DNA from: Frankiaceae bacterium
GTDB taxonomy: Bacteria > Actinomycetota > Actinomycetes > JAVEEB01
Assembly: GCA_030840665.1 (NCBI GenBank)
Contig: JAVEEB010000179.1
Coordinates: 1 to 6,404, forward strand
Reading direction: 5' to 3'
DNA: 6,404 bases
Numbering within the stretch: the stretch's first letter is position 1; every line of letters begins with the position of its first letter. A program made the position numbers and the translations under genes. Shown here piece by piece: positions 1 to 5,344 of this stretch. Below the pieces are notes generated by a model. That model was not told the origin of the DNA. It was given only the letters and a program-made list of their open reading frames with translations, and ran no database searches.

Positions 1-1691
1 GCGGCTCGAGCAACAGCTCGTCGGACGGCTCCAACGCCTCCAGTACTAGCAGCCAGGCTGACCTGGACGCCGCGGCCGCGCAGGCAGCTGCCGACGCGAC
101 CGCAGCCCAGGCCGCTGCGGACGCCGCCACGGCGCGGTCGAACAGCGCCGACCAGGCCGCCGCCGCAGCTCATGCCGCTGCCGACAGCGCGGCCGCTGCT
201 GCTGCCGCCGCCACCAAGAAGAACCGTGACGCCCTGCGTGCCGTGGCGCGCGTCGCGGCGGAGGCTGCCAAGCGCGCCGACGGGCTCGCCAGCGAGGCCA
301 ACCGTGCGGAGACGCGCGCCGTGGCTGCAGCGCTGGCCGCAGCAAAGAAGGCAGCTGACACCGCGGCCGCCGCCGCCGCCCAACGGCTCACGGGCGTGTA
401 CGCCTCCGAGGGACTCGGTGGTTCGGCAGGCAAGGACAGCGCCGGCAACGGGATCGACGTCGCGATCATCGACACTGGCGTCTCTGACACAGCCGCGCTG
501 AACCGTGCCTCAGGCCGACTCGTCGACGGTGTGGACACCTCCGGACTCGTCGATGGCACCTCCCCGATCACGGAAACTGGCGTCTTCGCGGACGGCTACG
601 GCCACGGAACCTTCATGGCGAACGTGATTGCCGGCAGCTCGGTCGACGGCAAGCACAACCTCGGCGTTGCGCCCGGCGCTCGCGTGCACGTCGTGAAGGT
701 CGCCAACGACCAGGGCGAGTCCTCACTCTTCGCCGTCCTCGTCGGCCTCAACTGGGTCGCCTGGCATGCGGACACGATCAAGGTCGCGAACCTCGCGCTT
801 GGCGTGGACCGTCCGATGGACGCTTACGGACCCGACCCGCTCAACGTTGCAACTGAATGGGTACGGGCGGCCGGCGTCACGATGGTCGTCGCCGCGGGCA
901 ACACCGCCGGCGTCGTCAGCGACCCCGGCTTCACCGCCGGTGCTCTGACGGTGGGCGCCGCCGACCTCACGACGCATCACGCCACCGTCGCCCCGTTCAG
1001 CGGGTCGGCCGTCGTTGCAGGAGTGCAGAAGCCGGATGTCGTGGCCTCTGGCGTCAGCGTCTACGGCCTGCTGCCGCCCACCTCGACCATCGCCCTGGCT
1101 AACCCAGGGTCACTCACGCCGAGCGGCCTCTACCGCGGGTCTGGGACCTCCGAGGCGACCGGGGTCGTCACTGGGCTGGCGGCGATCTTCCTGCAGAAGA
1201 ACCCGGACGCTGACACGACGACGGTCAAGTCGTCGCTTCGCGCCGCTGCCCGGGACCTCGGCACCCCGACCGCAGGCGCAGGCCTTGTGCAGATGACTCG
1301 AGTCGCAAGCGAATCCGCGGGCGACGGAGAAAATACTTTTGATTCCACGGCGTGGCTGACCGGTGCATACTCCGGCGAAGACTTCACGATGGATGAGTGG
1401 TTGAGTGACCTCGCTGGCGCTTGGTTTGATGACCCGGCCGCCGGTGCCGCGTGGGCGGCGCACAGGTGGCTCGGTCAGAAGTGGTCGGGTCAGAAGTGGA
1501 CCGTTCGCGAATGGAGCGGTCAGAAGTGGCTGGCGCACCGTTGGCTGGATCAGCAGTGGCTCAGTCAGGCCTGGTTGGGGCAGAAGTGGGCCGGCCACCG
1601 ATGGCTCGCGCACCGATGGCTCGCGCACCGATGGCTCGGGCAAAAATGGCAGGCTGACCAGTGGTTGACCATCGATGGGGCGTCGTCATGA
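1..1691 (+). CDS. S8 (subtilisin-like) serine protease with C-terminal Trp-pentad array, 5' end missing
   Basis: The reading frame (codons starting at base 3) is open from the window edge to TGA 1689-1691, giving 562 visible residues; start and any signal peptide lie upstream. Numbered from the first full codon, the subtilase site is intact: Asp157 in IIDTG, His201 in GYGHGT, oxyanion Asn300 in VAAGN and nucleophile Ser383 in SGTSEA. Order and spacing fit family S8, so it should be an active endopeptidase, presumably exported. The usual Met after the nucleophile is Glu, and the substrate-strand motif reads NLALG. Layout: Ser/Asn-rich start (1-18), Ala-rich helical stretch (about 19-128), catalytic domain (about 130-435), acidic linker (437-483), Trp array (484-554). 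Actinobacterial S8 proteases with Trp-containing C-terminal repeats are known in general; the repeat function is not. The stop overlaps the next start as ATGA. The internal GTG at 243 is not a convincing start because the helical region continues before it. Confidence 0.93.
   Translation, partial: GSSNSSSDGSNASSTSSQADLDAAAAQAAADATAAQAAADAATARSNSADQAAAAAHAAADSAAAAAAAATKKNRDALRAVARVAAEAAKRADGLASEANRAETRAVAAALAAAKKAADTAAAAAAQRLTGVYASEGLGGSAGKDSAGNGIDVAIIDTGVSDTAALNRASGRLVDGVDTSGLVDGTSPITETGVFADGYGHGTFMANVIAGSSVDGKHNLGVAPGARVHVVKVANDQGESSLFAVLVGLNWVAWHADTIKVANLALGVDRPMDAYGPDPLNVATEWVRAAGVTMVVAAGNTAGVVSDPGFTAGALTVGAADLTTHHATVAPFSGSAVVAGVQKPDVVASGVSVYGLLPPTSTIALANPGSLTPSGLYRGSGTSEATGVVTGLAAIFLQKNPDADTTTVKSSLRAAARDLGTPTAGAGLVQMTRVASESAGDGENTFDSTAWLTGAYSGEDFTMDEWLSDLAGAWFDDPAAGAAWAAHRWLGQKWSGQKWTVREWSGQKWLAHRWLDQQWLSQAWLGQKWAGHRWLAHRWLAHRWLGQKWQADQWLTIDGASS
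57..386 (+). other. Alanine-rich helical region preceding the protease domain
   Basis: This part of the protease gene encodes about 110 residues dominated by Ala with spaced Asp, Gln, Lys, Arg and Glu. The first half is built of degenerate Ala-Ala-Asp and Ala-Gln-Ala motifs. The middle is rich in Lys/Arg/Glu, for example KKNRD and EAAKRAD. The composition predicts a long single helix or coiled coil, sitting just before the catalytic domain where a compact inhibitory prodomain would often end. It may be a stalk, a spacer or an atypical pro-region; the sequence does not decide. The GCC/GCG-rich DNA makes it prone to slippage and also creates spurious long open frames in other phases. Confidence 0.75.
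1311..1451 (+). other. Acidic linker between catalytic domain and Trp array
   Basis: Residues 437-483 of the protease fragment contain eleven Asp/Glu and no Lys or Arg, with Trp at 451, 466 and 474 (bases 1353, 1398, 1422). The first two are 45 bases apart, a multiple of the 15-base period of the array that follows, but the third breaks phase. This may be a decayed start of the array or an independent linker. Bases about 1327-1347 are clearly AT-richer than the surroundings (codons for ENTFDS). The charge contrasts sharply with the basic array after it, so the two segments could interact electrostatically; that is inference. Confidence 0.7.
1452..1664 (+). repeat. Trp-pentad protein repeat array (W-x-x-x-x)14-W
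   Basis: Fifteen TGG codons fall at exactly 15-base steps (1452, 1467, 1482 and so on to 1662), so Trp occurs at every fifth residue without interruption. Two main unit types alternate irregularly: W-(L/S)-G-Q-K (units 2, 3, 5, 9, 13) and W-(A/L)-(A/G)-H-R (units 1, 6, 10, 11, 12). The outliers are W-TVRE, W-LDQQ, W-LSQA and W-QADQ. The array is basic (5 Lys, 6 Arg against 3 acidic residues). It ends nine codons before the protease stop, and its last units run into the translation start region of the next gene. A surface-binding or self-assembling module is plausible, but no function can be read from the sequence. Confidence 0.95.
1596..1640 (+). repeat. Three tandem 15-bp DNA copies within the Trp array
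   Basis: The unit CACCGATGGCTCGCG occurs at 1596-1610 and again, identically, at 1611-1625. A third copy with one mismatch (GCG to GGG at the end) lies at 1626-1640. Identity at synonymous positions, compared with the divergent codons elsewhere in the array, points to recent unit duplication by slippage or unequal crossing-over. Copy number may differ between related strains. Confidence 0.93.
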
Positions 1692-3136
1692 AAGCGATGT
1701 CGAAGGTGACGCGCGAACACCGCATCTTCGTGCTGGGTGCCGCGATACTGGCCGGGGGCGTCGCCCTCATCGCGCAGGCTGGCTGGGGCTCGGCCCCGAT
1801 ATGGGCCTTCGCGATCCTGGTGCTGGCCTTCATCGGGACAGAGGCTGCCGAGATCCGCTTCGTGGTCGGGGCTGAGGTCTGGTCCCTGTCGCTGACAGAA
1901 GTTGCCCTTGGTGCCGCGCTCGTGGTGCTGACCGGCGGCTGGGTCGCGGTCGCCAGCGCGGTCGCCGTCGCCCTGCTCATGGTGGCGCGACGCAACGCCG
2001 CTCTGAAGGTCTTCTACAACACCGCGGTCTTCGCCTTGTCGACCAGTGCGGCCGTCGTCGTCAGCGTGTTTGCGGGGTCCTCTGTTCTTGGTGCTGCTCT
2101 TGGCCTCACCACCTTCGCCGTCGTCAACTTCGCCCTGGTGACCATTGCCGTCCGAATGGCTACCGGCCGCCCGATCCGCGAACTCGTGGGCATGGGTGGG
2201 CTCATCGGTGTTGCCCAGGCGATGGGCAGCGCGAGCGTCGGGATCCTCGCCGGCTGGCTGTCGATGAACGCCCCTATCGGGCTCATCGGCCTCGTCGTGC
2301 CGGTGGCTCTTATCTGGTACTCCTACCGCGCACAAATCCGCCAGGCCGCCGAGTCGCGGATGTTCTCCGAGCTCGCGTCCGGCCATGAGATGGTCGCCGG
2401 CCCGTCGACCGACACGTCGGCCCGCGTGGTCGTCTCAGCCGCACACCGGTTGCTCAGCGGCGTGGCCGAGATCGTCATCTTCTCTGGCGAGACGCCCGTG
2501 CACTACGTGGCGAACGAGGTCGGCGTCACGAGCTCCCGCGGCTCCGCGGAGCTGCTCAGTGACCCCTGGATCGTCGAGGCGCTCGGCGTCGATCGCCTCG
2601 CGACCGGCACCACGAGCCGTGCCCCGTACCTCGTCACGCGCCTCGGCTCAGCCGACGCGCCGTCCGCGGTCATCCGCGTTCTGCGTCCGGAGCACGCCCC
2701 GGTCTTCGAGCGTCGCGACCAGATGATGGCGTCGATCCTCATCGGTCAGGCGCAGACCTGGTTCGACATGGTCGAAGTGTCCGCGGCCCGCGACGAGGCC
2801 ATCGCTCGCGCGGAGATGTCGGATGCAGCCAGCCGCGTGATCGGCGACATGGGTGCGGAGACGTTCCCGGCTCTTGTCCGCCTGCGCGAGTCCGCGGTAC
2901 GACTGACTCGTTTGGCGAACACCGCAACCAGCCGCGACGGCGTCGGCGACATCGTCGAGGAACTGCACGCCGCGGAACGCGCGGTCGCCTCCCTGCTCGG
3001 CGCCATCGCGATGGCCGCCGACACGCAATTGGCTGCCGAAGATGTCATCCAATTGCCCGCGGGAAGCTCCATGGGCGAGGACGATTGGACCACCACGGGC
3101 ACGCTCGAGTTTGAGGCGGCGGACGGAGCACTGTGA
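1688..3136 (+). CDS. Polytopic membrane protein with cytosolic GAF-like/helical tail, probable sensor partner of the adjacent kinase
   Basis: A 482-residue protein in two halves. Residues about 13-213 contain roughly seven hydrophobic segments (about 13-31, 36-50, 67-99 possibly two, 112-130, 133-157, 172-191, 196-213). Short features such as WSLSLTE and ALKVFYNTAVFALS resemble the membrane modules found in front of HD-GYP, GGDEF and some kinase domains of Gram-positive bacteria. Residues about 214-482 look cytosolic: a mixed alpha/beta segment (about 235-350) that could be a degenerate GAF-like domain, then Ala/Arg/Glu-rich helices. I see no H-box, ATP-binding, GGDEF, HD-GYP or DNA-binding motif, so it likely acts through a partner. 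ATG 1688 is preferred because it overlaps the protease stop as ATGA and has a GGGG stretch at 1677-1680 upstream; a GTG at 1661 in frame would add nine residues encoded inside the Trp array. The 3' end overlaps the kinase start by four bases. Function unknown. Confidence 0.85.
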   Translation: MKAMSKVTREHRIFVLGAAILAGGVALIAQAGWGSAPIWAFAILVLAFIGTEAAEIRFVVGAEVWSLSLTEVALGAALVVLTGGWVAVASAVAVALLMVARRNAALKVFYNTAVFALSTSAAVVVSVFAGSSVLGAALGLTTFAVVNFALVTIAVRMATGRPIRELVGMGGLIGVAQAMGSASVGILAGWLSMNAPIGLIGLVVPVALIWYSYRAQIRQAAESRMFSELASGHEMVAGPSTDTSARVVVSAAHRLLSGVAEIVIFSGETPVHYVANEVGVTSSRGSAELLSDPWIVEALGVDRLATGTTSRAPYLVTRLGSADAPSAVIRVLRPEHAPVFERRDQMMASILIGQAQTWFDMVEVSAARDEAIARAEMSDAASRVIGDMGAETFPALVRLRESAVRLTRLANTATSRDGVGDIVEELHAAERAVASLLGAIAMAADTQLAAEDVIQLPAGSSMGEDDWTTTGTLEFEAADGAL

Positions 3137-4392
3137 CCACTGATCGACGGCCAGGGGCGCGTCTGCCGCTGGCCGTTTGGCTCGGTGGCGGCGTGGGCGC
3201 GTTGACGGCTGTGGCCACCGGCGCGCTCCTTGCTTTCCTGGAGTACGTCGGCGCGCTGGAGCTCGGCGGTGACGACATCGCGCTCTGGGCGGTCGCAGTC
3301 GGGTTGATGCCCGCCATGCTCGGCGCGTTCATCGGGGTCCGGCTCACCGCGCAGCTGCGCACCATCACCGGTGAGGCCCCGCGCCTCCTCGGCAACGTGG
3401 CCGCGGCCGTTGAATCCACCCGCCAGCACCGCGGTGGCTGGGCCATCGGCGAGCTGGGCGATCTCGCCCAGGGGATCGACGCTCTCCACGTGCGGGTCCG
3501 TCTCGCCGACGAGCTGGCCGACCGCCACCGTCGCATGTCCGAGACGGCGAGTGCCGGCATGTTCGAACTGCTCTCGGGACTGGTGGCCGCCGAAGAAGGC
3601 ACCCGCGGACAGTTGTCGGCCGAGCTGCACGACACAGCGGCGCAATCGCTGATGTTGGCGCGGACGAGGCTCGCAGAGGTCATCGAGGACCCGTCCATCA
3701 CGTTGCCCCACCAGGTGCTGCTCGCCACCGAGTACGTGTCGGAGGCCGAGGACCAGGTGCGCGCCGTCATGGCCCGCACCCGCCCGCCGGCGTTGCGCGA
3801 CGGAGACCTCGCCCGGGCCGTCGGCCAGTTCCGGGATGACATGGCCGTTCGGTACGGCTTGCGCGTCTCGATCGATTGGCCGGCTCAGCCCCACCCCCTC
3901 CCGCTCGTCACGGCCATCACCATCTACCGGTTCATGCAGGAAGCTCTGCTCAACGTCGTGAAGCACGCCGACGGTGACACCGCCCACGTCACGCTCGACG
4001 TCACGGAGAACGACGTGACCGCGACCGTCACCGACGCGGGCCCCGGTTTCGACCCGTCGCTCGTCAAGCCGGAGCGCGGTCGCCACGTCGGCCTCGGCCT
4101 GCTGCGCGAACGGGCGCGGCTCGCCGGTGGCTCCGTTGACGTTGCCTCCGCCGTCGGTGAGAGCACGACACTGACCCTTCGCCTGCCGCGCACCGCCGGG
4201 GCCATGTCGGCGCTCCGGGAAGCCAGCGCGGCCGTCGCCGGCCCGGCACCGCAGCCACGCCACGAAGTGCGTCCCGCGCCCCCCGTCACCGAACTGACCC
4301 CCGCCACCGGACTGACCGCGGTCACCGAACTGCAGGCCGTCACCGAACTGCAGGCCGTGGCCGAACTGTCGGACGTCGTCGCCGGATCCTGA
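3133..4392 (+). CDS. Sensor histidine kinase, HisKA_3/HATPase_c (NarL-type)
   Basis: A 419-residue two-component kinase that would autophosphorylate on His and pass phosphate to a LuxR/NarL-type response regulator. Residues about 12-36 and 49-70 are membrane helices with only a short loop between, so little extracellular sensing surface. A HAMP-like or helical linker (about 71-155) leads to the HisKA_3 H-box ELHDTAAQSL with His166. HATPase_c follows: N-box QEALLNVVKHA with Asn274, DAGPGF at 301-306, and glycine-rich VGLGLLRERA at 319-328. The catalytic core ends near residue 355. A Pro/Ala-rich tail then runs into five VTELQA-like hexapeptides. GTG 3133 is chosen because it overlaps the preceding stop as GTGA and has GGAG at 3125-3128. 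The kinase may use the preceding polytopic protein as its sensor. No response regulator is visible here. The gene ends three bases from a convergent gene. Confidence 0.93.
   Translation: MTTDRRPGARLPLAVWLGGGVGALTAVATGALLAFLEYVGALELGGDDIALWAVAVGLMPAMLGAFIGVRLTAQLRTITGEAPRLLGNVAAAVESTRQHRGGWAIGELGDLAQGIDALHVRVRLADELADRHRRMSETASAGMFELLSGLVAAEEGTRGQLSAELHDTAAQSLMLARTRLAEVIEDPSITLPHQVLLATEYVSEAEDQVRAVMARTRPPALRDGDLARAVGQFRDDMAVRYGLRVSIDWPAQPHPLPLVTAITIYRFMQEALLNVVKHADGDTAHVTLDVTENDVTATVTDAGPGFDPSLVKPERGRHVGLGLLRERARLAGGSVDVASAVGESTTLTLRLPRTAGAMSALREASAAVAGPAPQPRHEVRPAPPVTELTPATGLTAVTELQAVTELQAVAELSDVVAGS
4285..4374 (+). repeat. Five 18-bp tandem repeats encoding VTELQA-like hexapeptides at the kinase C-terminus
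   Basis: The units are 4285-4302, 4303-4320, 4321-4338, 4339-4356 and 4357-4374. The third and fourth are identical (GTCACCGAACTGCAGGCC) and the others are diverged copies. They keep frame and encode VTELTP, ATGLTA, VTELQA, VTELQA and VAELSD. The segment lies after the ATPase domain and just before the stop. It may form a short helix for partner contact or be a neutral expansion. Confidence 0.9.
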
Positions 4393-4395
4393 ACG

Positions 4396-5010
4396 TCAGC
4401 GGGCGGGCGGGATGACCGCTGGCCGTGCCTTTGAAGGTCGGGACAGCACCGCGATGCCCGGCGCCACCGGGGGCAGGCCGGCCGCGAAACAGAGCAGGTC
4501 GCACCAGGCCCGCAGGTGACCCGTGAGGTCGTTGCCGATGACCGTCCAGCTGGCCTTGATCTCGACCTCGCCGCCGTCGGTCTCGCCGCGCATCTGACCG
4601 AAGCCCTCGGAGTTGGACGAGGTGACCGTGCCGCCGGGGTTGCCATACGAAGCGCCGTGGCGGTCGAGGGCCTCGAGGAGCCAACTCCACCCGACACCCC
4701 CGAGGAGCGGGTCAGCGGCCATCTCGCGCTCGACGTCGGCGTGGACGTACGCCACACACCGCGTCGTGCCGTCCCAGGCCTCCTGGCCCTCGGGGTCATG
4801 CAGGATCACGAGCCGGCCTGTCGCGAGGTCTTCGTCGTCAGGAGTGGCGCCGACGACGTCCCCCACGACGGCATACGACTGGGGCGCCAGGCGCGGACCG
4901 GCGGAAACCTCGTGCAGGCGAACCTCTGCGCGGACGCCCGCGGTGCGGAGCGTCTCGACGGCAGCGAGGAACGCCGTCGGGTTGTCGGCTGGTGGCCGGC
5001 GCGGAGGCAT
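4396..5010 (-). CDS. DUF3000 family protein
   Basis: A 204-residue soluble protein of the actinobacterial DUF3000 family, recognised from the central block with DPEGQEAWDGT, then an EMAADPLLGGVGWSWL stretch, a GTVTSSNSEGFG segment, and the C-terminal WCDLLCFAAGLPPV motif. No catalytic activity is established for the family and I see no classical active-site signature. ATG 5010 gives a typical length and N-terminus (PTAFLAAVETLRTAGVRAEV follows shortly); the frame is open further upstream to about 5136, but that stretch lies inside the small Cys-rich gene. The start lies 8 bases after the stop of that gene, so the two are probably co-transcribed and coupled; its own ribosome binding site is weak. 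Association with hemE is common in actinobacteria. The stop is three bases from the convergent kinase stop. Confidence 0.9.
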   Translation of the reverse strand: MPPRRPPADNPTAFLAAVETLRTAGVRAEVRLHEVSAGPRLAPQSYAVVGDVVGATPDDEDLATGRLVILHDPEGQEAWDGTTRCVAYVHADVEREMAADPLLGGVGWSWLLEALDRHGASYGNPGGTVTSSNSEGFGQMRGETDGGEVEIKASWTVIGNDLTGHLRAWCDLLCFAAGLPPVAPGIAVLSRPSKARPAVIPPAR

Positions 5011-5018
5011 GCTGATGC

Positions 5019-5195
5019 TCAGGCGGCAACCGTGGTGATGCGGCGCCGAGCGATCGACGAGTAACCAAGGACGACGGCGACCCCGCAGGCGCTGCAGAAC
5101 CACTCGGGGCAGTCGACCCCGTGGTGGTCGAGGCATCCGGGCTGCTCAAACGGCTGCTCGCCGGCGCACGCCGGGCAGTCGAGGTATCGCGTCAT
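5019..5195 (-). CDS. Small Cys-rich putative zinc-binding protein (58 aa)
   Basis: A 58-residue protein with six cysteines: C7-x2-C10 (DCPAC), C21, C29 in the DCPEW motif, and C34-x2-C37 (CSACG), with His24 and His25 between. The paired CxxC knuckles suggest a zinc ribbon; which residues bind metal cannot be decided from sequence. There is no membrane segment and no signal peptide. ATG 5195 is supported by AAAGGGG (complement of 5203-5209) seven bases upstream; an in-frame upstream ATG at 5309 would give a 96-residue product, but the extra part does not look like coding sequence. It is the first gene of a minus-strand pair with DUF3000. Small proteins of this kind seem widespread in actinobacteria at this locus, but I know no assigned function. 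Confidence 0.8.
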   Translation of the reverse strand: MTRYLDCPACAGEQPFEQPGCLDHHGVDCPEWFCSACGVAVVLGYSSIARRRITTVAA

Positions 5196-5202
5196 CGGTG
5201 GA

Positions 5203-5209
5203 CCCCTTT
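5203..5209 (-). promoter_or_regulatory. Ribosome binding site of the Cys-rich gene
   Basis: On the minus strand AAAGGGG lies seven bases before ATG 5195. It is the best Shine-Dalgarno candidate in the region and fixes the start of the 58-residue protein. Its AAA overlaps the end of the downstream copy of the 13-bp direct repeat. Confidence 0.7.
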
Positions 5210-5235
5210 CGTCGTACAAGAATTTCGTCGTGCAA
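5207..5235 (-). repeat. 13-bp direct repeat TTGYACGACGAAA x2 next to the ribosome binding site
   Basis: Read on the minus strand, TTGCACGACGAAA (5235-5223) is followed after 3 bases by TTGTACGACGAAA (5219-5207), 12 of 13 identical, with a 16-base repeat period. The second copy runs into the Shine-Dalgarno sequence. Such placement suits a regulator binding site or an RNA-level control element, but a chance duplication cannot be excluded. Confidence 0.75.
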
Positions 5236-5297
5236 TTGCCCGTGAAGCGACCGTGACATGGCCCACCGACAATTTGGGTCATCGACGGCGGCGTGTC

Positions 5298-5311
5298 GGG
5301 TGCGAGCACCC
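5298..5311. promoter_or_regulatory. Inverted repeat GGGTGC-GA-GCACCC upstream of hemE
   Basis: Perfect 6-bp arms flank a 2-base centre, 33 bases before the hemE start. The spacing fits a short operator. The two-base loop is too small for a stable hairpin and no T-tract follows, so a terminator is unlikely. The binding protein, if any, is unknown. Confidence 0.4.
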
Positions 5312-5333
5312 TTACCCGCGTCGATACGAGCCC

Positions 5334-5339
5334 GGGGTG
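5334..5339 (+). promoter_or_regulatory. Probable ribosome binding site of hemE
   Basis: GGGGTG sits five bases before ATG 5345. It supports that start over the in-frame ATG at 5354, which has only ACCGGG before it, and over the longer in-frame extension upstream. Confidence 0.5.
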
Positions 5340-5344
5340 ACACG

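Larger units (their letters stand above)
5196..5344. promoter_or_regulatory. Divergent intergenic region between the Cys-rich gene and hemE
   Basis: 149 bases separate the two divergent starts, so both promoters should lie here or just inside the genes. It is AT-richer than its flanks, especially 5207-5238 and 5268-5276. I could not assign convincing -35/-10 pairs: GATACG at 5323-5328 could be part of a hemE -10 element but has no good partner at the right distance. Two structured elements, a direct repeat and an inverted repeat, are listed separately. Confidence 0.7.

Noticed and set aside
1110..1643. Minus-strand frame giving Pro/Leu/Glu pentapeptide repeats opposite the Trp array
   Set aside because: The repeat is the automatic reverse complement of the 15-bp units, and the sense strand explains it with an intact protease frame.
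1452..1664. CRISPR array or DNA-level direct-repeat locus
   Set aside because: The 15-base period has no spacers, keeps codon frame and encodes a regular protein repeat, so it is a coding repeat.
1661..1690. GTG at 1661 as start of the membrane protein
   Set aside because: It would lie within the codons of the last Trp unit and adds nine residues without a membrane or signal character. The ATGA overlap at 1688 is the better start.
1565..2386. 273-codon minus-strand open frame opposite the membrane protein gene
   Set aside because: Its translation is a low-complexity Arg/His/Asp/Gly mixture, including the antisense of the Trp array. No start context or motif supports it.
2746..4263. 505-codon open frame on the minus strand opposite the membrane protein and kinase genes
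   Set aside because: It lies antisense to two genes with clear domain and membrane features. Its product is Arg/Gly/Asp-rich with no recognisable motif, as expected for a mirror frame in high-GC DNA.
4516..5064. Plus-strand open frame of 182 codons opposite DUF3000
   Set aside because: It is a shadow of the well-recognised DUF3000 gene, with no motif of its own.
5298..5311. Rho-independent terminator
   Set aside because: The two-base loop is sterically poor, the stem is short, and no T-tract follows.
5258..5344. Upstream in-frame extension of hemE to 5258
   Set aside because: The added 29 residues are not family-like and would use up most of the hemE side of the divergent promoter region. 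ATG 5345 has a ribosome binding site and gives the usual length.
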